Shown one piece after another: positions 7,775-15,906 of a DNA stretch of 64,000 nt. The position numbers and the translations under genes were made by a program. Position 1 is the stretch's first letter, and every line of letters begins with the position of its first letter. The notes under the pieces were generated by a model that did not search any database, was not told where the DNA came from, and saw nothing but the letters and a program-made list of their open reading frames with translations. The stretch comes from Shewanella marina JCM 15074. Lineage in GTDB: Bacteria > Pseudomonadota > Gammaproteobacteria > Enterobacterales > Shewanellaceae. The DNA is taken from NCBI RefSeq assembly GCF_000614975.1, contig NZ_BALM01000011.1, positions 78,157 to 142,156 of the forward strand. The letters run 5' to 3'.

Positions 7775-9457
7775 ATGCACTCCCCAGAACATTGCTTTAC
7801 TCCTTTTAAACAAGCCATTGCGGATATCTCTTTACCTGAGCGTTTCACCTTTCCGTTTTACTACGATCCACATCCATTGTCATTAATGGCAGCGCAGCAG
7901 TTACAGCAACATATTGAAAGCCAAACGCTTTGGCAGCATAACTTCGGCCTAACAGGCATTGAGCAAGGTGCCATTGGCAAGATGTTTGGTGTGTTAGTAG
8001 TGCGAAATCAAGCAGGAGAAATCGGTTTTCTATCAGCATTTTCCGGTAAGTTAGCCGACAGCAATTTATTGCCGCACTTTGTACCGCCTGTATTTGATAT
8101 GTTGACTGAAGATAGCTTCTTTTTAAGTGAGCAGGTACGAATTAATCAGCTGACGGCAGACCTTAATGACTTAATGGCGGATCCTAAACTAGCTGAATAT
8201 AAAGCTAATTTAGCGGATAAAGTCAGTGAAAGTGAGCAGGCGATTGCTGCGCAGCGACAATTGATGATTGAAAATAGAAAGCTACGTAAAGTGCGCCGAG
8301 TGCAAGCAGAATCAAGCCTTAATGCTACAGATTTCATTGAGTTACAAGCGCAACTGAGTAAAGAGAGTGTTGCTGATAAAAACCAGTTAAAAGCGCTTAA
8401 TGCTTATTGGGAACAGCAGTTACAAAGTGCTAAGCAGCAATTAGCCCAGTTAATGGATGGCGTTACTGCGTTAAAACAGCAACGTAAGCAGGCATCAAGT
8501 GCATTGCAACAACGCTTGTTTGAGCAATATAAATTCTTAAACATTAAAAGTGAGCACAAGAGTTTAGGCAGTATTTTTAAAGATACTGTTTATCAAACGC
8601 CACCGGCGGGTTCGGGTGAGTGCGCGGCGCCTAAATTGCTACATTACGCCTTTAAATGGGGCATGCAGCCGATTGCTCTAGCTGAGTTTTGGTGGGGCAG
8701 TTCGCCTAAATCTGAGATCAGACAACACAAGAACTTCTATGGCGCTTGTCAGGGCAAATGCCGACCTATTCTGGCGCATATGCTTGATGGTATGGCTGTG
8801 GATGACGACCCATTATTAATTAATACCGCGCAGTCTAAAAATATTGATGTTATCTACCAAGATCAGCATATGGCGATTATTAATAAACCTGCTGAGCTGT
8901 TATCGGTACCGGGCAAAAATATCCAAGACTCTGTGTATGAGCGGATGAAGCAGATGTTTCCTGCTGCTACAGGCCCTTTGATTGTACATCGGCTTGATAT
9001 GTCGACCTCCGGGTTAATGGTGATTGCATTGACTAAAGAGGCCAATAAACATCTACAAGCGCAGTTTATTGCTCGTACCATTAATAAGCGTTATGTGGCT
9101 TTACTCAGTGGTGAGCTGGCACAAGATCAAGGCATCATTAATTTACCTATGCGCGGTGATTTTAATGATCGGCCACGGCAATTGGTTTGTTTTGAGCATG
9201 GTAAGCCTGCTGAAACCCGTTGGCAGGTGATTAGTCGAAACAATGGTTGCACTAAAGTCTATATGGAGCCTAAGACTGGTCGAACTCACCAGTTACGGGT
9301 ACACAGTGCTCATCCGCAAGGGTTGAATATGGCCATGGTAGGTGATGACTTGTATGGAACTCGTGCTAACAGACTACATTTGCACGCACAGTTACTGGAA
9401 CTTAATCATCCTGAAACAAACGAGCGTATGAAGTTTGAGGTTGAGGCTGAGTTTTAA
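7775..9457 (+). CDS. RluA-family 23S rRNA pseudouridine synthase with long N-terminal coiled-coil extension
   Basis: A 560-residue protein. The C-terminal ~215 residues are an RluA-type pseudouridine synthase: IDVIYQDQHMAIINKPA, the catalytic motif HRLDMSTSGL with its aspartate, and KTGRTHQLRVH near the end. E. coli RluA is about 219 residues, so roughly 340 residues are extra. The extension contains a charged, Gln-rich helical region at about residues 120-245 predicted to form coiled coil. It also carries a Cys-bearing motif (YGACQGKCRPIL) just before the catalytic domain. Such long forms occur in Vibrio and Shewanella; the substrate uridine cannot be read from sequence. Confidence 0.88.
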   Translation: MHSPEHCFTPFKQAIADISLPERFTFPFYYDPHPLSLMAAQQLQQHIESQTLWQHNFGLTGIEQGAIGKMFGVLVVRNQAGEIGFLSAFSGKLADSNLLPHFVPPVFDMLTEDSFFLSEQVRINQLTADLNDLMADPKLAEYKANLADKVSESEQAIAAQRQLMIENRKLRKVRRVQAESSLNATDFIELQAQLSKESVADKNQLKALNAYWEQQLQSAKQQLAQLMDGVTALKQQRKQASSALQQRLFEQYKFLNIKSEHKSLGSIFKDTVYQTPPAGSGECAAPKLLHYAFKWGMQPIALAEFWWGSSPKSEIRQHKNFYGACQGKCRPILAHMLDGMAVDDDPLLINTAQSKNIDVIYQDQHMAIINKPAELLSVPGKNIQDSVYERMKQMFPAATGPLIVHRLDMSTSGLMVIALTKEANKHLQAQFIARTINKRYVALLSGELAQDQGIINLPMRGDFNDRPRQLVCFEHGKPAETRWQVISRNNGCTKVYMEPKTGRTHQLRVHSAHPQGLNMAMVGDDLYGTRANRLHLHAQLLELNHPETNERMKFEVEAEF

Positions 9458-9549
9458 CGCTTAACACTGCCTAAGTTAACGCTATTTAACCCACTGAAAA
9501 TGTAGCGGCATGTATACTTAATGTTTGTTCATTAGTAAGTGGTTAAGTT

Positions 9550-10590
9550 GTGCCTAGCATTGATAAGTTGATTATTAAAAATCTCCGTTTGTTTCATGTT
9601 ATTCGGATGACCTTAGTGTGTGTGATTGCCGTTGTGATTGGTGCCCTGTTTGCCTTGCCTTACAGTGCTTGGGCACCCATTACCATTATTGTGGTGATGG
9701 CATCAGATTATGCTGGCGCAGTGGTCGATAAAGCCAATCAGCGTATTGTTGGCACCATTATTGGTGCGGCTTGCGGTTTATCTCTGTATCTATTACCTGC
9801 CACTTATGCCGTGACTCACTATGTGCTGTTGATTGCTATTCTTGCCATATTTCTATTTTTTACTTTAGGTAAATATTCATACAGTGCCATTCTGGCATCA
9901 ATTACATTTGTGCTTGTTGCGGGTAACGGCCCGAGTGAATTGCATGTGGCTGCTTGGCGCACCTTCAATGTGATATGGGGCGCATTGTTGGCAATGGCCG
10001 CCAGTAAGTGGTTATTTGCCGCTAAAGCGTCATATCATTTTAAGTTACTGACACAAGATTTTTTGATTAAATTTCAAAATATTTATCAGCAACATAATCA
10101 GCAGATGCAAGACGAAAAGGGCTATCAACGGGCTACGTTAGCTGAGCTTGAAACGGTATCTAAAAAATTGTCATCAATTGCACCGAGTGCAATCCAAGAG
10201 GTCAGCCAATTAACACCGACGATAACTGAGATAACAGCATTGCAGGTGAGGATGTTTAATCTATTAGAAAACATGGTGAAAACGCCTTGGAGTCATCAAT
10301 ATGGTAGCCAAAAGATTAAGCATTGTGCGGGGTTATTTGAATCGAAACAGCAAACGGTAATGTTGATTAAGCAACTGGCTGATTATATTGATGAGTCTGA
10401 TAAAACACTCCCTCCATTTGTAATAAGCCAAGATGATTTAACTATTTTACAGTTGTTTCCCAAAATTGAAGATGATCATGAGGTTAAAACTGATATCAGT
10501 TATTACGGTTATTTATGGTTAAACCGTGAGTTAGCAAGACAAGTTATCGCCATTAATCATGAAATCAATCAGCTGGTTAAAGTGCGATAA
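9550..10590 (+). CDS. FUSC family membrane protein (fusaric-acid resistance / aromatic acid exporter-like)
   Basis: A 346-residue protein with about six N-terminal transmembrane helices (residues 15-160) and a soluble C-terminal helical half. The sequence WAPITIIVVMASDYAGAVVDKANQRIVGT fragment-wise matches the FUSC signature (W.P.T..V...... ...A..R..GT). It has a GTG start. It is shorter than full efflux pumps of the AaeB type (about 650 residues), so it represents a single FUSC unit. It ends 22 bp from the convergent GNAT gene. The substrate is unknown. Confidence 0.8.
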   Translation: MPSIDKLIIKNLRLFHVIRMTLVCVIAVVIGALFALPYSAWAPITIIVVMASDYAGAVVDKANQRIVGTIIGAACGLSLYLLPATYAVTHYVLLIAILAIFLFFTLGKYSYSAILASITFVLVAGNGPSELHVAAWRTFNVIWGALLAMAASKWLFAAKASYHFKLLTQDFLIKFQNIYQQHNQQMQDEKGYQRATLAELETVSKKLSSIAPSAIQEVSQLTPTITEITALQVRMFNLLENMVKTPWSHQYGSQKIKHCAGLFESKQQTVMLIKQLADYIDESDKTLPPFVISQDDLTILQLFPKIEDDHEVKTDISYYGYLWLNRELARQVIAINHEINQLVKVR

Positions 10591-10612
10591 CTGAACGCTA
10601 TAGTGCTGTCCG

Positions 10613-11029
10613 TTAGGCATATTTTTTTAGCATGAAATAACGGGCAGGGCTCGCTGCTATGGCCTCTACTTGGCCGACAATTTCAAACCCCAGTTTTTGA
10701 TAAAATAAAGGCGCTTGAAATGACAGGGTATCCAGTTGTGCAGCTTTGCAACCTCGCTTAATGGCTTCAACTTCTGCCTGTTGCATCAGTTGACGCCCTA
10801 AGCCTGTACCACGTAAAGATTGCTCAACCCAAACTGCGATAATTAAAAATTGCTGGTATATGGTACGCCCTGACACGCCAGCAACTAATTTGCCCTCATC
10901 GTTATAGGCAACTACTGATAATGGCTGACTTTGTTCTGTGCCCATATGTTTGAAATTAAATTGCCGCACGCCATCGACAAGGGCTTCAAAAATATCGTTG
11001 TTCTCTTGGTTGATGATTTCAATTTTCAT
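10613..11029 (-). CDS. GNAT family N-acetyltransferase
   Basis: A 138-residue acetyltransferase fold. The acetyl-CoA pyrophosphate-binding loop is visible in EQSLRGTGLGRQLM (residues about 72-85, Q/RxxGxG/A type). LDTLSFQAPLFYQKLGFEIVG gives the usual C-terminal motif with FYxKLGF. There is no signal or membrane segment, so it is cytoplasmic. The acceptor substrate cannot be predicted. It is convergent with the FUSC gene, and a long AT-rich gap precedes its start. Confidence 0.88.
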   Translation of the reverse strand: MKIEIINQENNDIFEALVDGVRQFNFKHMGTEQSQPLSVVAYNDEGKLVAGVSGRTIYQQFLIIAVWVEQSLRGTGLGRQLMQQAEVEAIKRGCKAAQLDTLSFQAPLFYQKLGFEIVGQVEAIAASPARYFMLKKYA

Positions 11030-11565
11030 TCGCTATCTTCCTTGTTAGAGCACTTGTTAGCCATTGAGTGATAATTAAACTACATTAACCATGAATTGGT
11101 TGCAAATTAGCCATGTCGTTGGCGATTTCTCACTTATGGATAAAAATAGCTTTACAATCTATAAAATAAGCGACACAATATCGTTGCTTTGATAAAAGAA
11201 GTTATTAATAGTACATCTAGTTAAATCGCTAACCCTCATACTTTGCTACATATCTGCTCTGTTCCGGCTTATCTCTTTCGCTACATCGTTAATGTCAATA
11301 ATTCATTTTAGTACCGTTTATTTCGAATATTATTTCGAATATCAGTTCGGTATGGCATAAAGAATTTGTTATCTCTATAACATCATAAATTACTAAGAAA
11401 ATTGTAAGTTACAGATGACAAAATAGGTTTTAAATGACTATTCATGTATATGGTTTTTATATATGTGAGTAATTCTGGGTAAATATTACCGATAGCTAAT
11501 TAACTATTTTTATAGGCATATAGATTGGTTATGCTACCCAGTGTAATAAACAGAAAATTAATAGA
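11030..11565. other. AT-rich intergenic region, 536 bp
   Basis: No supportable gene. The only clear structure is a direct repeat at about 11320-11342, where TATTTCGAATAT occurs twice with an 11-bp offset, each copy centred on the palindrome TTCGAA. It could be a binding site upstream of either flanking gene. Composition is markedly more AT-rich than the neighbouring genes. Confidence 0.5.
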
Positions 11566-11703
11566 ATGAAAAACGTTATATATACAAGTGAACAACAACA
11601 TCAAACATTAGATTCAATCCTTACCGAAATGCTATGGGGTGATGACATCATTATTGTTAACCAAGCCTTTGATAAGAAAGAAGTAAGTAACCACCTTGCT
11701 TGA
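11566..11703 (+). CDS. Small hypothetical protein, 45 residues
   Basis: ATG-initiated frame that starts MKNVIYTSEQQHQTLDSILT, continues through a hydrophobic-acidic stretch (MLWGDDIIIVNQAF) and ends with a TGA. There is no convincing Shine-Dalgarno sequence. It lies in the AT-rich islet 62 bp before a second small frame on the same strand. No family is recognised. It could be a short real protein, a leader peptide or chance. Confidence 0.35.
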   Translation: MKNVIYTSEQQHQTLDSILTEMLWGDDIIIVNQAFDKKEVSNHLA

Positions 11704-11765
11704 TATAGTTTTAAATAAATAAAACAAAAATAAAATAAAATAAAATATAAGATAAGAGTTAAATA

Positions 11766-12032
11766 ATGAATAATACATACCAAAATACAACATTGCCTCA
11801 TCCAGACACGATTGTGGCTACACAAATATTACAAGATTATCAGGCTGAAAAAGAGCTATATTGGTGTCATGTTGACACTGAATACGGCACTGGGATTAAG
11901 CTTGTTTATTCAAATGATAAGTCATATGAAGTTATGCCAACGCATATAGATGGCCATATATCGATTAATTATGATAACGGCAAACAAGTGACAGAAATTT
12001 ATAATGGTTTGAAAAAATCAAGAATGCAATAA
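11766..12032 (+). CDS. Small hypothetical protein, 88 residues
   Basis: An acidic, soluble 88-residue frame with aromatic-rich content (KELYWCHVDTEYGTG, HIDGHISINYDNG) that reads like a small beta-rich domain. Weak AGAG ribosome site 8 bp before the ATG. It follows a simple-sequence tract of AAAAT units at about 11715-11750. I recognise no family. Together with the preceding 45-residue frame it forms an orphan pair, with AT content above that of the neighbouring housekeeping genes. Confidence 0.55.
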   Translation: MNNTYQNTTLPHPDTIVATQILQDYQAEKELYWCHVDTEYGTGIKLVYSNDKSYEVMPTHIDGHISINYDNGKQVTEIYNGLKKSRMQ

Positions 12033-12120
12033 TTTACATTAGTAAGTCACCATTTAATATTAACCTACTCTAATTAATCTTTTATTAATAAATAAAAATA
12101 ATAACAATAAGAGATTAAAT

Positions 12121-12147
12121 AAGGCATTACCTTAACGGTAATGCCTT
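12121..12147 (-). terminator. Probable terminator for amino-acid ABC operon
   Basis: An 11-bp perfect stem AAGGCATTACC/GGTAATGCCTT with a 5-nt loop. On the minus strand it is followed by ATTTAATCTCT, a weak T-rich tail, 60 bp beyond the ATPase stop codon. Confidence 0.65.
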
Positions 12148-12207
12148 ATCCAAAATACGTTAAATACCCACTGAGCCCTGCAACTTCAAATAGCTTGGGT
12201 GTAGCAC

Positions 12208-12933
12208 TTAACGTAACACTTTACTTAAAAATGCTTGAGTACGAGGTTGACTGGTGTGGTCGAATACTTGCTCAGGCGTCCCTTGTTCGACAATATGACC
12301 GCCATCCATAAAGATCACTCTATCTGATACTTCCTTAGCAAATCCCATTTCATGAGTGACTACCACCATGGTCATGCCACTGTGTGCCAGTGATTTGATA
12401 ACATCTAATACATCACCGACCATTTCCGGATCAAGTGCTGAAGTGGCTTCATCAAATAACATAATTTTAGGTTGCATGGCTAACGCTCTTGCAATAGCAA
12501 CCCGTTGTTTTTGACCACCCGATAAGCTTGATGGATAAACATTGGCTTTGTCAGCAAGTCCCACTTTTTGTAGGAGTGGTATTGCAATCTCTTGTGCTTG
12601 CTGCGGTGTCATTTTTTTCAGTAACTCTAATGATAGGGTCACATTTTGCAGCACAGTTTTGTGTGGAAACAGGTTAAAGTGTTGAAACACCATGCCTACG
12701 TCTTGGCGTAATTTATTTATATCGGCATGGCTATCGGTAATGACCTCACCATCAATGCTGATACTACCTGCAGTCGGTGTTTCAAGCAGGTTTAAACAGC
12801 GTAGAAAGGTACTTTTACCACTGCCACTTGGGCCAATAATACTGACAACTTCACCGCTATTAATGCTGATGGAGATCCCTTTAAGTACTTGATTATCACC
12901 ATACTGTTTATGGAGGTTATCTATTTTAATCAC
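12208..12933 (-). CDS. Polar amino-acid ABC transporter ATP-binding protein
   Basis: A 241-residue ABC ATPase that powers import across the inner membrane. Walker [10 protein letters not shown] (about residues 33-41), Q-loop [10 protein letters not shown], signature LSGGQKQR, Walker [13 protein letters not shown] and the switch histidine in VVTHEMGFA are all intact. It is closest in type to GlnQ/ArtP/HisP. It is the last gene of a three-gene minus-strand operon and overlaps the permease by 8 bp, implying translational coupling. The substrate is probably arginine or a related basic amino acid, judged from the ARG boxes upstream of the operon. Confidence 0.92.
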   Translation of the reverse strand: MIKIDNLHKQYGDNQVLKGISISINSGEVVSIIGPSGSGKSTFLRCLNLLETPTAGSISIDGEVITDSHADINKLRQDVGMVFQHFNLFPHKTVLQNVTLSLELLKKMTPQQAQEIAIPLLQKVGLADKANVYPSSLSGGQKQRVAIARALAMQPKIMLFDEATSALDPEMVGDVLDVIKSLAHSGMTMVVVTHEMGFAKEVSDRVIFMDGGHIVEQGTPEQVFDHTSQPRTQAFLSKVLR

Positions 12934-13603
12934 TTTGTTTTAACCTCTTTTCAAATCTGCCAAGGATAAGCGTAAAGCTATAAGTTAAGATTAAGTAGAT
13001 AAGGGCACAGGTAAACAGTGGCACCATATCTTCAAATGTTCGGCTACGGATAATTTCACCTGCACGCATCAAATCAACGCCACCAATAAAGCCGATAACC
13101 GCGGTTTCTTTAAGTAACATAATAAATTCGTTACCCAGTGCAGGCAGAATATTTTTAATCGCCTGCGGCAGAATAATGTGTCTCATACTCTGGTTATGCG
13201 ATAGGCCTAATGAGCGTGCAGCTTCCATTTGACCTTTATCGACCGCTTGAATACCTGAACGAATAATTTCAGAAATATAAGCGCCACTATTAATACCAAA
13301 AGCGATAATGGCAGCGGTAACTTTATCAATGTCAAATGATGCCAAAATAACAAAATACAGAATGACTAATTGGATGACGACTGGTGTTCCGCGAATAATA
13401 CCGACATAAATATCAGCGGGTAACTTGAGATACCATTTACCCGATGTTTTACAATATGTGATTATTATGCCGAGTAAGGCACCTAAAATCATTGCGAAAA
13501 AAGTGACAATTAAGGTGACTTTTAGACCATTCAAGATCAGTAAGATACCGATCATGCCGTCTGCGCCTATTGGTTCAAATAATGATGTATAAATGGCATC
13601 CAT
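12926..13603 (-). CDS. Polar amino-acid ABC transporter permease
   Basis: A 225-residue permease with about five transmembrane helices and the EAA loop that contacts the ATPase ([22 protein letters not shown], of which EAARSLGL is the core). It belongs to the HisM/GlnP family. Only one permease gene is present, so the transporter probably uses a homodimer, as in GlnP-type systems. ArtQ/ArtM-type systems, by contrast, use two different permeases. It lies 5 bp after the binding-protein gene and overlaps the ATPase gene. Confidence 0.92.
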   Translation of the reverse strand: MDAIYTSLFEPIGADGMIGILLILNGLKVTLIVTFFAMILGALLGIIITYCKTSGKWYLKLPADIYVGIIRGTPVVIQLVILYFVILASFDIDKVTAAIIAFGINSGAYISEIIRSGIQAVDKGQMEAARSLGLSHNQSMRHIILPQAIKNILPALGNEFIMLLKETAVIGFIGGVDLMRAGEIIRSRTFEDMVPLFTCALIYLILTYSFTLILGRFEKRLKQSD

Positions 13604-13608
13604 AATCT

Positions 13609-14331
13609 TTACTTCATGTATTTTGATAATAGTGACTGATATTCGCCATTGGCTTTCATTTTATTCAAGCTTTGGTTAATGGTGGCAACGAGTTCTGGGT
13701 TATCTTTACTCACTGCAAAACCATAATATTCCGTGGTAAAGGTCATAGGTACTTGCTTAAGTGTAGGGTTTTTAGCTAAAAAGCTTTGGGCTGGTTCTTT
13801 ATCAAAAATAACCGCATCAATTTTGCCATTGTTAAGTTCCATCACCGCCTCGAAACCGCTATTAAAGGCCGTCACCGCGGGGGTGAGTGACTTTGCCATA
13901 ATGTCTCCGGTAGAGCCCAATTGCACCCCAATTTTCTTATCTTTTAAATCGGCTTCAGTGTTAATGGTCGCGTTATTAACTTGCACTAATACGGCTTGAG
14001 TTGCTTCGTAATAAGGTTCTGAGAAATCAACATTTGCCTGTCTTTCAGGAGTGATAGTCATACCTGAGGCAATAAAGTCAATCTTGCCTTTGTTAAGCGC
14101 GACGATAAGTGAATCGAAATTCATATTTTCGACTTTTAATGTTTTGCCTGCATCTTTAGCAATCTGCTTAGCAAGGTCGATATCAAAGCCGATCACGGTT
14201 GAGCCATCGGTACCGCCCATATATTCAAATGGAGGGAAGGTCGCATTAGTACCAACGACTAAAACATCATTGCTTTGTTGGCAGGCGCTTAAACTAAGAG
14301 CAAGTAGAGCAGCTAGAGGTAACTTATTCAT
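13609..14331 (-). CDS. Amino-acid ABC transporter substrate-binding lipoprotein
   Basis: A 240-residue family 3 solute-binding protein. The signal peptide ends in a lipobox (SLSAC, Cys at 17), so it is a lipoprotein on the periplasmic face of the inner membrane, or possibly in the outer membrane. The family signature is clear: GFDIDLAKQIAKDAG, FDSLIVALNKGKIDFIASGMT and PERQANVDFSEPYY, and it includes the Arg that binds the substrate carboxylate. It is the first gene of the operon and follows a near-consensus promoter with paired ARG boxes. Lipoprotein anchoring is less usual than a soluble binding protein in Gram-negative bacteria. Confidence 0.92.
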   Translation of the reverse strand: MNKLPLAALLALSLSACQQSNDVLVVGTNATFPPFEYMGGTDGSTVIGFDIDLAKQIAKDAGKTLKVENMNFDSLIVALNKGKIDFIASGMTITPERQANVDFSEPYYEATQAVLVQVNNATINTEADLKDKKIGVQLGSTGDIMAKSLTPAVTAFNSGFEAVMELNNGKIDAVIFDKEPAQSFLAKNPTLKQVPMTFTTEYYGFAVSKDNPELVATINQSLNKMKANGEYQSLLSKYMK

Positions 14332-14367
14332 ATCATTCTCGATTTATGATTATTCTTGATTGAATGC

Positions 14368-14396
14368 ACTATAATGCTGAAACTTACTCATGTAAA
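14368..14396 (-). promoter_or_regulatory. Sigma-70-type promoter of the amino-acid ABC operon
   Basis: On the minus strand, TTTACA (14396-14391) and TATAGT (14373-14368) are separated by exactly 17 bp. Transcription would start near 14361, about 30 bp before the binding-protein ATG. Confidence 0.7.
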
Positions 14397-14428
14397 TAAT
14401 TATTCAAAAAAAGTGAATTATTATTTCA
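14393..14428 (-). promoter_or_regulatory. Paired ARG boxes (predicted ArgR operator)
   Basis: Two sites resemble the ArgR core TGAATnnnnATTCA: TAAATAATTATTCA at 14393-14406 (one mismatch) and TGAATTATTATTTCA at 14414-14428 (one extra base). They start 21 bp apart, the spacing of paired ARG boxes in E. coli. The first overlaps the -35 element, so repression by arginine-loaded ArgR is expected. Confidence 0.6.
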
Positions 14429-14699
14429 AAATAACATTATCTATCGATTTGTTTAGTAGCAGTTTATATAGGTTATTTCGTGAGTTACAGGTATGACTGT
14501 ATGATGCTTAAGGTTGTTTTTTTAGATAAATATGCTGAATGTGACAAATTGTGAAATGGCTAAAATGGACAAATAACAGCCTAAATTAGTCATGATAACA
14601 AAATGGAATAATTAAAATTCTCATTATTCATTATTTTTATTTATAGGGTGGGCTTACACTGTATCTCTCATTAATTTTACGCAACTAGGTTGCTGCTTT
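14429..14699. other. Remainder of divergent gap between ABC operon and lrgA
   Basis: AT-rich, presumably carrying the lrgA promoter and leader. I see no gene, no terminator and no recognised operator beyond the ARG boxes next to it. Confidence 0.5.
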
Positions 14700-15131
14700 A
14701 TGTCTCCTCTACCTGCTGTTAAATCACGCTCATTTAAGCTGTTACAACTATTATTACAAGTCGCTTTTCTCTGTTTATTGGCTTGGTTTACTCATACCAT
14801 TGCGGTGTATTTAGGGTCTCCTATTCCAGGTGCAGTATTGGGGATGACGTTATTACTGATTTTACTCTCTTTTAAAGTGGTTCCTGAAAAAGCGGTCAAT
14901 CTAGGTGCTTCATGGTTAATTGCAGATCTGTTGCTGTTTTTTATTCCATCAGTGGTCGCAGTACTAAAATATGAGCCACTATTTGAAAAATATGGCTTAA
15001 ACATTATTGCAGTGGTGATTTTAGGATCTTCTATGGTGTTGCTGGGTACGGGGTTTGTGGTTGATAGAATTTTTAGATTTGAACGCCGCTTAAACCATAG
15101 ACGTCGTCAGCTTATTTTAGCCACTCGTTAG
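14700..15131 (+). CDS. lrgA: CidA/LrgA family holin-like protein
   Basis: A 143-residue inner-membrane protein with four predicted helices and the family motifs GSPIPGAVLGM and LLLFFIPSVVAV. The C-terminus is strongly basic (RRLNHRRRQ). CidA/LrgA proteins behave like holins or antiholins, and more recent work links them to transport of small metabolites such as pyruvate. lrgB follows after 9 bp, so the pair is one operon. Whether this pair is the Cid or Lrg type cannot be decided from sequence. Confidence 0.9.
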   Translation: MSPLPAVKSRSFKLLQLLLQVAFLCLLAWFTHTIAVYLGSPIPGAVLGMTLLLILLSFKVVPEKAVNLGASWLIADLLLFFIPSVVAVLKYEPLFEKYGLNIIAVVILGSSMVLLGTGFVVDRIFRFERRLNHRRRQLILATR

Positions 15132-15140
15132 GAATTCATC

Positions 15141-15830
15141 ATGTCTGCCACTGCATTATCTATTGTTTGTTTAGCGTTAACTCTGTTTTGCTATTATGCC
15201 TGTAAGTATCTTTATCTGCGCCACCGAGTGTGGTGGCTAGCGCCTATTTTTTTAGTGCCGCTGGTTGTTATCGGTATTGTGGCGCTATTTAAAATTGATT
15301 TACCTATCTATTTTCAATATACCCATTTGTTAGTGATGTTATTAGCGCCTGCAACGGTTGCATTCGCACTGCCAATTTATCGTGAACGTGCTCTTATTCA
15401 GAAATACCCCATTACCATTTTTTCTGGGGTTGTTGCAGGCTTATTTTTGGGTATGTTTTCCTCTTGGTTATTAATCAAATTTATTCCACTGCCAACAGAG
15501 CTTGCACATAGCTTTATTGTTCGTTCTATCTCTACTCCATTTGCCGTTGAAGCAACCACTTCATTTGGTGGTATTCCTGAGCTAACCGCTGTGATGGTGG
15601 TGATGACAGGCGTGGTTGGTATTTTGATTTGTGAGCCTATTTTTAAATTGGCACGTATTAGAACAAGCTTGGGACGTGGTGTTGCTTTAGGGGCATCTGC
15701 TCATGGTGCTGGAGCCTCAAAAGCCACTGAATATGGTCGTGAAGAAGGGGTTGTTGCTAGCCTAACTATGATCTTTGCTGGTGTATCTATGGTATTGGGC
15801 GCACCTTTCTTTGCTATTTTTGTCGGATAA
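15141..15830 (+). CDS. lrgB: LrgB/CidB family membrane protein
   Basis: A 229-residue protein with about seven transmembrane segments. Family motifs are present: SISTPFAVEATTSFGGIPELTA (core STPFAVE) and a C-terminal GASAHGAGASKA loop rich in small residues. It is the obligate partner of LrgA and starts 9 bp after it. No terminator follows. The phosphatase gene starts 76 bp further on, with its own ribosome site. Confidence 0.92.
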   Translation: MSATALSIVCLALTLFCYYACKYLYLRHRVWWLAPIFLVPLVVIGIVALFKIDLPIYFQYTHLLVMLLAPATVAFALPIYRERALIQKYPITIFSGVVAGLFLGMFSSWLLIKFIPLPTELAHSFIVRSISTPFAVEATTSFGGIPELTAVMVVMTGVVGILICEPIFKLARIRTSLGRGVALGASAHGAGASKATEYGREEGVVASLTMIFAGVSMVLGAPFFAIFVG

Positions 15831-15906
15831 AAATTAAACAAACGTTTAACATTTGTGTCATATTGATGTTTCACTATTGTGGGAACATTCGATAGAGGAC
15901 AAAGAT

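Noticed and set aside
11601..11825. 74-residue minus-strand frame in the AT-rich islet
   Set aside because: Its hydrophobic, Tyr/Leu/Phe-rich composition is what reverse reading of A-rich DNA gives; it overlaps both plus-strand small frames and has no start signal.
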